Shown one piece after another: positions 43,157 to 53,600 of a stretch of 64,000 bases of DNA (position 1 is its first letter; each line of letters begins with the position of its first letter). Position numbers and translations under genes: made by a program. The stretch comes from Gemmatimonadota bacterium (GTDB lineage: Bacteria > Latescibacterota > UBA2968 > UBA8231). Below the pieces are notes generated by a model, which did no database searches, was not told where the DNA came from, and worked only from the letters and a program-made list of their open reading frames with translations. Location: positions 178,488-242,487 of the forward strand of contig VXOR01000097.1 in the NCBI GenBank assembly GCA_009840005.1, in the 5' to 3' direction.

Positions 43157-45877
43157 TCAAATGCCCAGACCGGCGTAAACCGTGATAAAGCCTTCGGTGA
43201 TGGTCCGAGTCTTCAGCCCTGGGTCTTGGAAGTCGCGCACATCGAATTTCATACCCACTTGGGTCGTCAGCACGTATCCTTGGTACTCGGCCACGTTGGA
43301 AATCTGGGTAGCTGAGATAAAGGACTGAAAATTGTTGATGTCGTCGTCCAAATCGCGAAAGAGCACGTATTCAACGCCGCTAGCAAAAGTGGTGCTGCGG
43401 AGGAAGGGCACCTCGGCAATGAGGCCGAAAATCTCGGTCAGTTCCTTGCGCCCTAGGCGCGAGAACAGGTCGTAGGTCTGGCGCCGAAATTCGCTCTTCC
43501 AGCGCGGCATAAGCCGCAGAGTGCCGATTTCGCGGAGGTACTCGGCCTTGTTGACGAAGCCGAAGAAGAACTCGTTGGGATCGAGGCCAAAGGAAGCCCG
43601 TGCAGCGTCATCGAGACGCTGATGCCAGAGGTCGTATTTGAGCAAGTTTTTGATAGTCAGGTCGGCGATGGGCTTATAGGTATGGCCGATGAAGAAACCG
43701 TTGTACCAGGTATCGCGCCCAAGCATTGGATCAATAACTTCGACATTGCGGTCGTCGCGCAAGGTATTGCGGTTATTCCACTGGAGGAGGTCGTCGGCAA
43801 TGTCGTCCTTGATGCTCTTGGTTATTTCCATGACCCGCAGACGGCCCCAGCGAGCGTGATCGATATCCAGAGTCAACATGCCATAGTAGGTGTAGTTGCG
43901 CTGGTCAGAAGTGATAAGCTCGTCGCGCAGATGCCCCACAGTGAGGCGCAATTGCGGTGCGAGGTGAGCGCCGACATAGACGTTGAAGCCGCGATGATCG
44001 CGCTGGTAGGGGAAGTCAGGGTGGTTGTCGTTTTCAAAGCGATCGATCCAAGTGTTGTTGTTGGCGTCAATGCCGTAGAGGAACTCCGGTCGTTCGACGT
44101 GCTGCCGCAGGAAGGGCTCTTCGTAGTCGGGGATCAGGTTGATCACCCGGCCGTTGTCGTTCTGGTTGTAATCGGGAATGAAGTCGTTGTTCTCGTCCCA
44201 GCCGGGGAAGACTGCTGGGTCGGTGACCAACGCGTCGTTGCGGCCCCAATCGGGGATCCGGTCTTGGTCGTCATTGTCCTCGACAAAGTCGACTAAGAAG
44301 CGTTCGATATTGCCCGGATCACCATTTTCAAAATAGCCAGAGGAATAATCGATAAACCCGTCCTGTTCGGCGACGTACACGGTGGTGGCGTAGTCCGGAT
44401 CCATGTGGAAGACCTCGCCAAACAAGAAAAAGGGATAGGCCACCTTCGACAGATTGGCCATCCACGCATTGGCTGAGGGCTTGTTGGAGGTGCCCGACGA
44501 GGTGTTGTGGTCGGTGTTGCCTTGGTCGTTACTCGGATAGGGGTACTTGCGGTAAACCCGACTGTTGTCGAATTCGCCGTAGAAGTTGAATCCCTTGATG
44601 TCGTTGAATTCGGCGGTGAAACCAAAGATCGAGGTGGCGGTCGGTAGACCGTATTCAAAGGAGACCACTCTGAGGTTGGTGTTGTCCTTGACGTTGCCCT
44701 CGGCGCGGGCCATCAGCAGGAAGACGGGGTCTTCGTTGCGGCCGGTTTGGCGGTTGGAGGTAACCTGCACCTTGTAGTCGTTGCCCAAAACCAAGTCGAA
44801 CTGGACCTTGCGGATCTGGGTCTTGTCTTGGGGGGCCGTGAGCAGGTAGTCGCTGCGATTGAAGTCGTAGCGCAAGCGGATCTGCTCGTTGCCGTCGGCA
44901 GAGATAAAGCCCTCTTGTGGGAACCCGCCTTCGATGATCGGCTCGAAACCTATTTCCTTGCCGCGCACTTGAGTCCCGTCGAGGTAAGTAATGACGATGT
45001 CGGACCCGGCGGGAAAGAAGGCGGCCCCACCCTCGTTGTCGGCAGGTGAGTCGTCGCTGAGCAAAACTTCGATCCAAGCGATCGCCTCGGCTTTCTGGTC
45101 AACGGTTAGTTCCCCGGTGAGGGGATTGCCGCCAAAGCCTTCGGTGAGGGTGTTGGACTGGTGGGCGTTGACGAAGGTGAAACCTAAGGTGGTAAAGTCA
45201 CCGATCTGGACCGTGGTACGCCCCCCCATCAAGGACGTGTTGTTGGTGCGATTGATGCCCTCGGCAAAAGTCGAGGCCCCGCCCGACTCGCTCAGCCGCG
45301 AATAGAGGGCGGTTAACATGTACTTATCAGTGGCGATGTCGAATTGGACGCCATCGAAATCCGGTTTGGAGAAGGTCATCGGCGTCAGGGTGGTGCGCAG
45401 ACCGTTGGCAATGGTCAGTGCATAGTGGTACTGGCCTTTGGCGTCCGAGGCGATCACTACGTTGCTGAACCAACTGCGAAAACGATCGTCTTTGAAGAGC
45501 TGATTGCCTTTCTGCAGGGGTTGGCGCTGGTCGTTGTTATAGATGAGCCAGCCGCGACCGACAAAGTTACCGAAGAAGTCGTAGAAATAGTCGCCTTCGA
45601 GAGCAGTATCGACATAGCGCTGGTAGTGCTGGCGGGCGTAGTTGGAGTACTCCCACTGCTGCCACCGGTATTCGTTGTAGAGTTCCTGCGGGATGTACCA
45701 GCGGCGCACCGCCGGGTCCAAAGCGTCAAAGAGCACGCCCGCTCCCTGTGGCTCAAAGGTGGTGCGCCCCCCCCTCTGGACGCCCAAGCGGTTACCGTAG
45801 GTTTGTGCGCGAGCCTGGTCCGCGATGCCGATTAGGAGGCCTAGCGTCAGTAAGACAGCACTGTGCGACATTCTCAT
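43157..45877 (-). CDS. Large outer-membrane-type beta-strand protein, family not recognised
   Basis: 906 residues, signal peptide MRMSHSAVLLTLGLLIGIADQARAQ. Most of the mature protein alternates polar and hydrophobic residues with aromatic girdle-like stretches (YTYYGMLTLDIDHARWGRLRV, KNLLKYDLWHQRL, EYQGYVLTTQVGMKF), as in outer-membrane barrels. Around 540-620 is an Asp/Asn-rich stretch (DNDDQDRIPDWGRND, WDENNDFIPDYNQNDNGR, GIDANNNTWIDRFENDN) like thrombospondin-type-3 calcium sites. I do not recognise the family. Related proteins might be outer-membrane translocon parts or surface-layer proteins; neither is shown. GAGG nine bases upstream supports the start. The gene leads directly into the GT39-TPR gene. 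Confidence 0.75.
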   Translation of the reverse strand: MRMSHSAVLLTLGLLIGIADQARAQTYGNRLGVQRGGRTTFEPQGAGVLFDALDPAVRRWYIPQELYNEYRWQQWEYSNYARQHYQRYVDTALEGDYFYDFFGNFVGRGWLIYNNDQRQPLQKGNQLFKDDRFRSWFSNVVIASDAKGQYHYALTIANGLRTTLTPMTFSKPDFDGVQFDIATDKYMLTALYSRLSESGGASTFAEGINRTNNTSLMGGRTTVQIGDFTTLGFTFVNAHQSNTLTEGFGGNPLTGELTVDQKAEAIAWIEVLLSDDSPADNEGGAAFFPAGSDIVITYLDGTQVRGKEIGFEPIIEGGFPQEGFISADGNEQIRLRYDFNRSDYLLTAPQDKTQIRKVQFDLVLGNDYKVQVTSNRQTGRNEDPVFLLMARAEGNVKDNTNLRVVSFEYGLPTATSIFGFTAEFNDIKGFNFYGEFDNSRVYRKYPYPSNDQGNTDHNTSSGTSNKPSANAWMANLSKVAYPFFLFGEVFHMDPDYATTVYVAEQDGFIDYSSGYFENGDPGNIERFLVDFVEDNDDQDRIPDWGRNDALVTDPAVFPGWDENNDFIPDYNQNDNGRVINLIPDYEEPFLRQHVERPEFLYGIDANNNTWIDRFENDNHPDFPYQRDHRGFNVYVGAHLAPQLRLTVGHLRDELITSDQRNYTYYGMLTLDIDHARWGRLRVMEITKSIKDDIADDLLQWNNRNTLRDDRNVEVIDPMLGRDTWYNGFFIGHTYKPIADLTIKNLLKYDLWHQRLDDAARASFGLDPNEFFFGFVNKAEYLREIGTLRLMPRWKSEFRRQTYDLFSRLGRKELTEIFGLIAEVPFLRSTTFASGVEYVLFRDLDDDINNFQSFISATQISNVAEYQGYVLTTQVGMKFDVRDFQDPGLKTRTITEGFITVYAGLGI

Positions 45878-45930
45878 GGCCAGATTCCCTCGTGTAGGGT
45901 GGTGCGTATCAGAGAAACGCCTTTAACAAA

Positions 45931-45969
45931 AAAAGGGCGATGGGCTGGGTAGCCCACCGCCCTTAAAAA
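45931..45969 (-). terminator. Strong Rho-independent terminator after the CBM9-like gene
   Basis: On the minus strand the transcript folds AAGGGCGGTGGGCT / AGCCCATCGCCCTT (14 bp, one G-U pair) around a 4-base loop and is followed by a run of U. It lies 20 bases after the stop of the 300-residue gene, and would isolate that gene from the operon behind it. Confidence 0.9.
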
Positions 45970-45988
45970 ACGATGCTGCGCACTCGTC

Positions 45989-46891
45989 TTACTGCTGGAA
46001 CTGGGCTTTGATGCGGCCCCAAGTATTGGACTCAACCGCGGTGGGCTCGGGAGCGGCACCCCAGTCGATAGAGTCGTCTAGCTCGCTCATGACCATGTCG
46101 TTGTCGGCGCGGCAGCATCCGTTGGGCGAAGTGGACCAGAATCCCTGATAGGTGGTGCCCGGCTCGTCGAAATCGCCGAAGGTCCAACTCATGGCGATGA
46201 CGTCGCCGTCAGAGAGGTCGGTCAGCTCGGCCTCGTCGCGATTGCCGTCGTCGGGAATGAAGTCATAGGGCTGAATCCACATCTCGTAGAAATAGGTGCT
46301 CTCGCCGAACTCCTCGCCTTCAAAGGAGTACTCCATGACCCAGTTATCGCCGTTGAACGGATCCGTGCGCCACTCGAAATCGGGCAGGAACTGGCCCCAG
46401 CTACCACCGATGGGCGGAATGCCGAAGTTGAAGGACTGCTTGACGATGCCACCCTCACTACCAGGGGAATAGTCACCGCCCCCTTCGGCCTCGGGGTGCG
46501 TCGGGGAAATGTAGATCTCCCAAGCGTCGTCGGTCCAGAACTGAGCCGGATCCTCGCGGTCCGTGTTGTGGACGTTGTCGAAAACCTCGGCCATCAAGTA
46601 GAGGCGGTCGTTGTTGTCGTTCCAGCCGACAATCTGGCGGACGCTCAGATCGCTGACGTCAATCTCACCGCGCAGCTTGGCGTAAACGGCGTCTGAATAC
46701 ATGTCGTTGCCCACTTCGTAAGGCACCTGCGGAATGACGCTCCACTCCGAGATGTCGCCATCGACATTGGGCAAATTCTCATCGGGGAACTGCACGGCAA
46801 AGAGGAACTCACCCGGAGGGAAATGACTCCAGGTTGGCGTGGCCAGTCCCACTATCAGCAGGGCGGCGACGAAAGTTAATACATTGCGCAT
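45989..46891 (-). CDS. Secreted CBM9/DOMON-like carbohydrate-binding protein
   Basis: 300 residues, signal peptide MRNVLTFVAALLIVGLATPTWS. The mature part has the layout of CBM9-like domains seen in xylanases and secreted FCB proteins: FLFAVQFPDENLPNVDGDISEWSVIPQV (start), then VGWNDNNDRLYLMAEVFDNVHN, FWTDDAWEIYISPTHPEA, and WDWEWR-like WMEYSFEGEEFG..YFYEMWIQPYDF. No catalytic domain. AGGAGG six bases before ATG and a strong terminator suggest efficient, monocistronic expression. Binding partner unknown. It may be a surface or periplasmic sugar-binding protein. Confidence 0.8.
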   Translation of the reverse strand: MRNVLTFVAALLIVGLATPTWSHFPPGEFLFAVQFPDENLPNVDGDISEWSVIPQVPYEVGNDMYSDAVYAKLRGEIDVSDLSVRQIVGWNDNNDRLYLMAEVFDNVHNTDREDPAQFWTDDAWEIYISPTHPEAEGGGDYSPGSEGGIVKQSFNFGIPPIGGSWGQFLPDFEWRTDPFNGDNWVMEYSFEGEEFGESTYFYEMWIQPYDFIPDDGNRDEAELTDLSDGDVIAMSWTFGDFDEPGTTYQGFWSTSPNGCCRADNDMVMSELDDSIDWGAAPEPTAVESNTWGRIKAQFQQ

Positions 46892-47017
46892 GTTGCACCT
46901 CCTATAGGTGAGCGCGGATGATGACTAAGATTAGGCGAACAAAAGTTCAACTAACTGCTTGCGAAGGTTTAAGTGTACAAAATACATATACATAGTTCAA
47001 CCATAAAATATGCTGAA

Positions 47018-48805
47018 CTAAGGATTTTTTTTGCACGGCTGGAACAGCGAGCGGAGTCGCTCGGCCTCGGGGTGACAGGGGACCAAGCGCAACAAAGTCT
47101 GCCAAGCAGCGGTCATTTTGCAAAAATCGCCTGTCGTGCGGTAGAGTTCGCCCAAGTGATAATAGGTACTGGTTCTGCTTGGGGCCAAGGTGAGCGCGGT
47201 CTGGTAGGCCTCGATAGCTTGGGAGTGCTGACCGAGGCGCTGGTAGGCTTGACCGAGGTTAAAGACGGCGCGTGCGTGATCGGGTGATTGGCGCAGCGCT
47301 TTTTCATAGTGGGAAATCGCGGCGGCATGGCGGCCCATCTTCTGGTGGGCGAGTCCAGTGTTGTAATGCACGCCAGCGTGAGCGGGATTAAGTTCTAGCG
47401 CGGAGTTGAAGACGCGGATGGCCGCGCGATATTGTCCTTTCGCATTGTAGAGCAGCCCTAGGTTGTAGTAAGGATGAACGCGGTGCGGGTTGATGGCAAT
47501 GGCTCGCTTGTAGTGCTCGATCGCTTCTTTGACATCGCCCTGCTGGTAGTGCGCGTGGGCCAAATTTTCGCGGGCTCTAGCGTTGTCGGGGTAGAGGGCG
47601 ACGACAGCGGAAAACAGCGCATAGTCGCTGGCCCAGTCGCGATTGCGGTCAATGGTACGGGTGGCCATAAGCAGGAGGACGACGACTGCTAGGGCGCTAC
47701 CAGCGATGCGATAGCGCTTTGTAAACCAAGTCTTAGCGGCTAGCCCTAAGAGGAGCGCCAGCGCGGGCATGACCGGATGTAGGTAGCGCTCGGCCATACC
47801 GCTGGGTGCCAAAACTAAGAGGTTGGAAGCGGGCAGGAAGGCGAGCCAGCCGAAGGCCGCGGCGAAGATCAATGGAGGCGAGGAGGCGCGCAAGGGCAGG
47901 TAGAGGAGCGCGCCAGCGGCGAGGAGGCCGGCGATGAAGTAGAGGTCGAGCGGCGTCTGCACCAAGGGGATGGAGGCGTAGGAGTAATCGGCTGAGAGGT
48001 GAAGCGGAAAGACGATCAGCAGTAAGTAGCGCAGCAGGATCGCCGGGAGTGTCAGCAGCCGAGAAACCGCATCGGCGTCGGCGAGGAAGTTGGCAGAGAC
48101 TAGTTCCGCCGCCTCTGCCGCATTCCAACGCAAGGCCAGGGTCAAGGCTAGCACTAGGGCATATCCCCAATGGCGGACGAGCCATGTGCGGGTAAAGGTG
48201 AACAAGTGTCGGAATGGGCGAGCAGGCGTGGCGAACAGCGCGTCGTAGCAATAGGCGACAGCGGGCAGGACAAAACCGCTTTCCTTGGACAAGATGCTGC
48301 AACCGTACAGGAACCAAGCCAAGAGCTGCCCGCGGCGCGTCCGCGTGCGGATATGGCAAAGCAGGCCCGCCAAAAAGAAAAAGCTCATTAGCAAATCGCC
48401 GCGGGAGGATATCCAAGAAACCACCTCGGTTTGCAGCGGATGGAGGGCGTAAAACAGGGCGGCCAAGAGCGCGGCGGACTGCTGTTTGAGGATGTAGTAA
48501 CTTAACTGGAAGACCAATAGGGCGTTGAGGAGGTGGAAGAGGAGGCTGCTCAGGTGGTAGCCTAGCGGCTGGTCGCCGTAGCAGCGGAAGTCCCAGGCCA
48601 GCGAGAGCAGGGTTAGGGGCCGGTAGAGATCGGGGTGAATGCTGCTCTGCAGGAAGGCGGCCAGCGGGCGAAACTGGCGGACTAGTGGGCTACTCAAATA
48701 GGCCGAGTCATCGAAGACAAAGCCGTTGCCCAAGGCGTTGAGATAACACAGGGCACCCGCCAAGACGATCAGAAACCAGCATTTAAGTGTGTGGACAGCA
48801 GGCAT
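47018..48805 (-). CDS. TMTC-like membrane glycosyltransferase with C-terminal TPRs
   Basis: 595 residues from the ATG at 48805; the longer open frame upstream would run into the divergent gene. About 10 to 11 hydrophobic segments over the first 400 residues, with motifs typical of the TMTC/PMT-like group: GFVFDDSAYL (acidic pair after the first segment), HPDLYRPLTLLSLAWDF and HPLQTEVVSWISSRGDLL. From about 415 onward six TPR units (ENLAHAHYQQGDVKEAIEHYKRAIAINPH..., YYNLGLLYNAKGQYRAAIRVF...). Such proteins add mannose or related sugars to Ser/Thr in eukaryotes; the bacterial group's donor and acceptor are unknown. A paralogue is at 58557. Confidence 0.85.
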   Translation of the reverse strand: MPAVHTLKCWFLIVLAGALCYLNALGNGFVFDDSAYLSSPLVRQFRPLAAFLQSSIHPDLYRPLTLLSLAWDFRCYGDQPLGYHLSSLLFHLLNALLVFQLSYYILKQQSAALLAALFYALHPLQTEVVSWISSRGDLLMSFFFLAGLLCHIRTRTRRGQLLAWFLYGCSILSKESGFVLPAVAYCYDALFATPARPFRHLFTFTRTWLVRHWGYALVLALTLALRWNAAEAAELVSANFLADADAVSRLLTLPAILLRYLLLIVFPLHLSADYSYASIPLVQTPLDLYFIAGLLAAGALLYLPLRASSPPLIFAAAFGWLAFLPASNLLVLAPSGMAERYLHPVMPALALLLGLAAKTWFTKRYRIAGSALAVVVLLLMATRTIDRNRDWASDYALFSAVVALYPDNARARENLAHAHYQQGDVKEAIEHYKRAIAINPHRVHPYYNLGLLYNAKGQYRAAIRVFNSALELNPAHAGVHYNTGLAHQKMGRHAAAISHYEKALRQSPDHARAVFNLGQAYQRLGQHSQAIEAYQTALTLAPSRTSTYYHLGELYRTTGDFCKMTAAWQTLLRLVPCHPEAERLRSLFQPCKKNP

Positions 48806-48887
48806 GGACGCGCCTTGAGGATACGGGCCGTTTCGACTATATATACTCGCGGCTGGAATGGCGACAGATTTAGAAGGAAGTATAGGC

Positions 48888-50627
48888 ATGAAGAAGAGTA
48901 GGGGTAAACAGCATACAGCATTGCGAGCGGGGAGCCTGCTCTTGGGCTTACTGATAGTCCTAGGGGCCTGCGGCAAGCAGGAAAAGAAAGAAATCGTCGC
49001 AGTTGTGGGGCAGAAAGCGATCCACGCCGAGGAGCTACGACGATTCGTGCTCAACTTGCTGCCAGGACTCTATACTCGCAAGCAGGGCCAAGAGGCGCGA
49101 GAAGACTATCTGCAGAGCTTGATCGACCAAGAATTGCTGCTACTTGAGGCCCGCAACCGAGGCTTGGAACAGGATTCGCAACTGGTGGAGAAGCTGAGCA
49201 ATAAGCAGCGGAAATACATCGTCTCGGTTCTGCGCCAGCGCGAGATTGCGCCGCTAGTAGAAGTAACGGAGGAGAATATCCGCCGGCGCTTCGAGGAACT
49301 CGGCCTAGTGCGCGAGCGATTTTTGACTGCCATCGTGGTCGCTAGCCAGCAAGAGGCACGCGAACTGCAGAAGCGGCTGGCGACCGGAGAGCCTTGGGCC
49401 GATTTGGCCCGGGCGAACTCGCTGGACGGTCAATCGGCTGAACGCGCGGGCGAGGTGGGTTTTCTCAATCGCTCGTTGGCCGAGCGGATGGGGATACCAG
49501 TGGCGGTTTTCGATACCCTCGCGACGGGGAAAGTCTCGCCTCCGCTAGCGCGCGGTCGGGCCTATCAGCTCATTCGCTTCATTGGCGAGCGGCAGGCCGA
49601 ATTGGCAACCCATCGGGCCGCGTTGCAAGCTCAGTTAATGAAGCTAGGCCAAAGGGAAGTCGAGGACCGCAAGGTGGAAATGCTGGCCTATGAGCTAGAC
49701 TGGGCAATGGACGCGGCCGGCCGTCAAGTTCTGGCGGTGCTGACAGAGAATCCGGCGCAGCAGATACAGCACTTGAGCGCGGCCGACCGCAGTGCAGCAC
49801 TCTTTAGCTACAAGGGGGGCCAAGTCAGCGTAAACGAGTATCTCCACATGCTAAAGCTGCACCGGATACGTTCGCGAAAAGCGTTCGCGGACAGTGCGTT
49901 TATCACTGAGATTGCCCGCCGCTTTATCCTGCCCGAAACCATGCTGGCTCACGCGGCAAGCCAGGCGGGTATCCCGGACGAGCCGGCCGTCGTCGCTTGG
50001 GTGGAGGATGCCAAAGAGGAGCTTTTGTTGACCCGCTTGCGCCAGATCGAGGTCAGCGATAAGGTCGCGGTGGAGGACGAGGAGGCCCGCCGCTATATCG
50101 AGCAGCACCCCGAGCAGTTTCTGCTGCCGGAGCGAATCTGCTACGAAGAGCTTATTGTCCCCACTAAGGAGGAAGCCGCACAACTCGCAGGGGAATTGGA
50201 CGAGGCGACCGATTTCCTACAGGTGGCCCGGCAGCGCGGCTTTAACGTGCGGCCGCGGCAGCCGGATGGCTTGGTCTGCATGATCAGTCTCAACGAGGTC
50301 GTCTATCCCCGGCTCTGGCCGGCGCTACAGGAGGCACCGTTAGGTGCGTTGCGTGGCCCGGTGGAGACCCGGGATGGGCATATTTTCTTTAAGATCGTAC
50401 GGCGCCAAGAAGCCCAGCCGGAACCAGCGGACAAGGCACTGCGGCGGGCGCGGGCTTCGCTAGTCCAGCGCCAAGAGCGGGTGCGCTTCGACGAACTAAT
50501 GGATCAGTTGCGCGTCAAGTACCAGAATCAGGTGACCGCGTTTGCCGACCGACTGGACGCGGCGTTGCCGGACGCACTCTTGGCCAGCTTGACTCAACCG
50601 CCGCAAAAACAGATTGAAAACCCTTGA
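48888..50627 (+). CDS. SurA-like lipoprotein chaperone, two parvulin-type PPIase domains
   Basis: 579 residues from the ATG at 48888 (AGAAGGAAG eight bases upstream). Lipoprotein signal with lipobox LLGLLIVLGAC, Cys about residue 28 of the protein, so anchored in a membrane. N-terminal SurA-like helical domain (VVGQKAIHAEELRRF ... LIDQELLLLEARNRGL), parvulin domain 1 around 130-240 (LTAIVVASQQEARELQKRL, LAGGEVGFL-like REVGFLN, ATGKVSPPL), parvulin-like domain 2 around 400-510 (ICYEELIVPTKEEAAQLAGEL, APLGALRGPVETRDGHIFFKI). SurA folds outer-membrane proteins. Located upstream of the 1090-residue secreted protein, 55 bases apart, hinting that this is a client. Confidence 0.86.
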   Translation: MKKSRGKQHTALRAGSLLLGLLIVLGACGKQEKKEIVAVVGQKAIHAEELRRFVLNLLPGLYTRKQGQEAREDYLQSLIDQELLLLEARNRGLEQDSQLVEKLSNKQRKYIVSVLRQREIAPLVEVTEENIRRRFEELGLVRERFLTAIVVASQQEARELQKRLATGEPWADLARANSLDGQSAERAGEVGFLNRSLAERMGIPVAVFDTLATGKVSPPLARGRAYQLIRFIGERQAELATHRAALQAQLMKLGQREVEDRKVEMLAYELDWAMDAAGRQVLAVLTENPAQQIQHLSAADRSAALFSYKGGQVSVNEYLHMLKLHRIRSRKAFADSAFITEIARRFILPETMLAHAASQAGIPDEPAVVAWVEDAKEELLLTRLRQIEVSDKVAVEDEEARRYIEQHPEQFLLPERICYEELIVPTKEEAAQLAGELDEATDFLQVARQRGFNVRPRQPDGLVCMISLNEVVYPRLWPALQEAPLGALRGPVETRDGHIFFKIVRRQEAQPEPADKALRRARASLVQRQERVRFDELMDQLRVKYQNQVTAFADRLDAALPDALLASLTQPPQKQIENP

Positions 50628-50682
50628 GTCAATGATTAAAATCTAGACTCTACGTCTTCGTTTTTACCAGAGGGAGTCAACC

Positions 50683-53600
50683 ATGTCGAGCGCCAAAAAA
50701 TTCCAGTTATTCGCGTGCGGCCTGTACTTGCTCAGTTCTGTCGCGTCGGCCCACGCGCAGACCGCCGCCCAAGCAGGTTTTAGCCTCTCGGCCAGCGGAG
50801 TTTCCGTTGACCAAGCCGCGCACTGGGAAGCGTGGACTCGGCCTAAACACGCGGTAGAGATCGATCCACACACGCACGCGGTGCGGCCGCGCACTATCCG
50901 CATTGGGACCAATGCCGTGGAGGGAATGGAACAATTTCAGACCCTCATCGGCGATCAGAAGGCCTACGAAAAACTGCTCAAGGACCTCAACCGTGCAGAC
51001 CTCCCCACGCCGTTCAACATCCGCACTGCGCCAGCGACTGTGGCCGGCGAACCCATCGTGTATTTGAAGGCCAACAAAAAGAAGAATATCGCGGTGGGCG
51101 ATCCCGTCATCTGGTACTATTACCACGGGGGCATCAAGTACACGCCCAACAATCCCGAGTCCGCAGCCTCCATCCTCGATGGGGATCCGCTTACTTATTG
51201 GGAGCCCAGCAGCGCAGTGGATCGCACAACCTACGAAGCGCTTCCCGAAGACCAACGCGGTCCGATCTACTATTTTGCCCAAGACGAGGCCGGCGAGCGG
51301 CGAGTGGATCGGGCGACCTACGAGGCAGCCAGCAGCACCAATAGGCGGATCGAATACCACAGCCGCTCGTTTGAGAATTGGTACATAGATATCGACTTGG
51401 GGCGGTTGGTCGCAGTCTCGCGGATCGTGCTGCGCTTCGTCGATCCAGAGATGGGCGAGCCGTTCCGCCAAGTCCGCATCCTCGGTACAGCTTCTGACCA
51501 GCGCGACGCGCCGCTCTCGCTCATCGAGCGCACGATCGTCCCCAACGAAGATCAGACGGTGTTGGAGTTCGATCTAGACCCAGATGACGAAGGCATCTTC
51601 CGGCAGTTGCACATTGTGCGGATCGCCATCACCGACAGCCGGTTCGACAAGTTTCGCACGGTCTCAGAGGCGGAGTTTATGGCCTTGCCGGTGGGAGACC
51701 AAGGCGGGATCGACTACCACATCGTCAATGCAGCCGGCAGCGAAACCAAGGTAGATGAGAATATCTTCTACCAAGTTGACCCCGAGCGCCAAGGTCGGCT
51801 GATCTACTACCAGCGCGAGCGGCCGCGGCTGGCCGACATTGAAATTTGGAGTCAAGGCGACAACATCGCGCTGGGGATTGTTGAAGGTGGCGGCAGTGTT
51901 GACCTGACCGGCATCTTCGCCGGCACACCCGGCTTTGACGGGCGCTACGAGACTAACTACTTACAGCTAGTCTGGTCGCCAGACCCGCGCTTTGACAACC
52001 GCGGCGTGCTGACCTTAGACCTAGGGGCCAGATTCTGGCTGCGCTACTTCCGCATGGTCGGCGGCATCAACGGCGTCGATGAGCTGGTACTGCGCGCTTC
52101 GGACGGCACGCGGGACTCCAACGGCAACCTCAAGTGGGAGGAGATCCACCGCCAGCAGGGCGGTACAGTCGAGCAGGGCTTTGACGAATTGCTCCAAGCA
52201 CGCTATCTGTCCTCGCAGATATTCTCCGACTATGCGGGTCGGGCCGGAGGTTACAATACTGGCGACCGGATCCGAGAATTCCAACTCTTCGGCCAAGGAG
52301 CTCCGTCAGAGGTCACTCTTACTTCACCGATGATCGAGTTGCCGAGCGCGGTTCTACTAGGCCGCATTGAGTGGGAAGCCGATATCCCCGACCCCGACAT
52401 AGCGCAGGTGGAGATCCGCACTCGCACTGGCGACCGGTTGATCGAGGAGACCGAATACTACGGCAGCGGTGGCGAGCCTAAGACCGAGTCTGAATACAAT
52501 AAGTTACCCAAGGGATTTCAGGGGCCGGTCGTCTCCCGCATCAAGCCCGGCGGCGGTTGGAGTAGCTGGAGTCAACGCTATGCGAACCCAGGCGAGTTGG
52601 TCACCTCACCCAGTCCCAGACGCTATATGCAAATACAAGCCCGGCTGCTCTCTACCGACCCCGAGGTCGCCGCTGCGCTGCGCACGGTGCGGGTTCAGTT
52701 TACGCCGCCGGTGGCTAGCCGCACGCTAGCCGAGATCTGGCCCAGTGAGGTGCCGTTCGGCGAGGAGCGCGACTTCGCACTCTTTATCAATCCTTCTTTT
52801 GTTGAAGACCAGCCTGGGGGACCGCCGAGCCGCCGCTTTGACGAAATTCTGCTCGATGTCGATCCAATCCCCGCGCTCGAAATTATCGAGGTAGGCCTAG
52901 GTGATGAACAAGCGCACCGCTTCGCCGAGCTTGGCTCGCGTCAAGATCCGATAAGCGGGGAACGCACGCCTTGGTTTGCCGAGCCGGATGGGCACCGTTA
53001 CCAAGTGTTTTTGAATGCTGACGGAGATACTGTCAAGGCGTTCTTCCCTAGAGAGGCCCAGGTACTTTTGCGGCTACCGGAGAAGGTCTCCTTCCAGCCT
53101 CAACGGGATGACTCTAGGACATACTATCGCGCAATCGTCGCAGAGGACGACGAAGTGCCCGTAGATGCAGACGGGCGTCTTCTCAACGAGTTGACTTACT
53201 TAGGCCTGCCCTTTGAAGAGAAAGGCCGCATCGTTTACTTCGCGATCACCGGCCAAGACGACGAGGGGAAAGTCATCGAAGAAGAGGTTTCCGAGACGGA
53301 TTTTCGAGTACTGGAGGATTCGCTCAAGGGGTCCGTCCGCTACTTTCGTCGGCTCCTAGGCAAAGGGGGACAGTTCCCGTTTGATCAAGACGGCGAGCCG
53401 CTAAGTGAAAACGCCTACAAGTCCCTGCCGCGAGCCGAGCGCGGTGCCGTGGTGGCAGCAGGGGAGATGGTGCAGGTGCGCTTTAAGGCGCGGGTCTTGC
53501 TCAATGGCAGTACCGTCGATGTGTCGATCCGCGACTCCGCGCACCCGGAGTCATGGCAGCAGGTGGATCCTGGCGATGCTACCGCCGAGACGCCGAGTAC

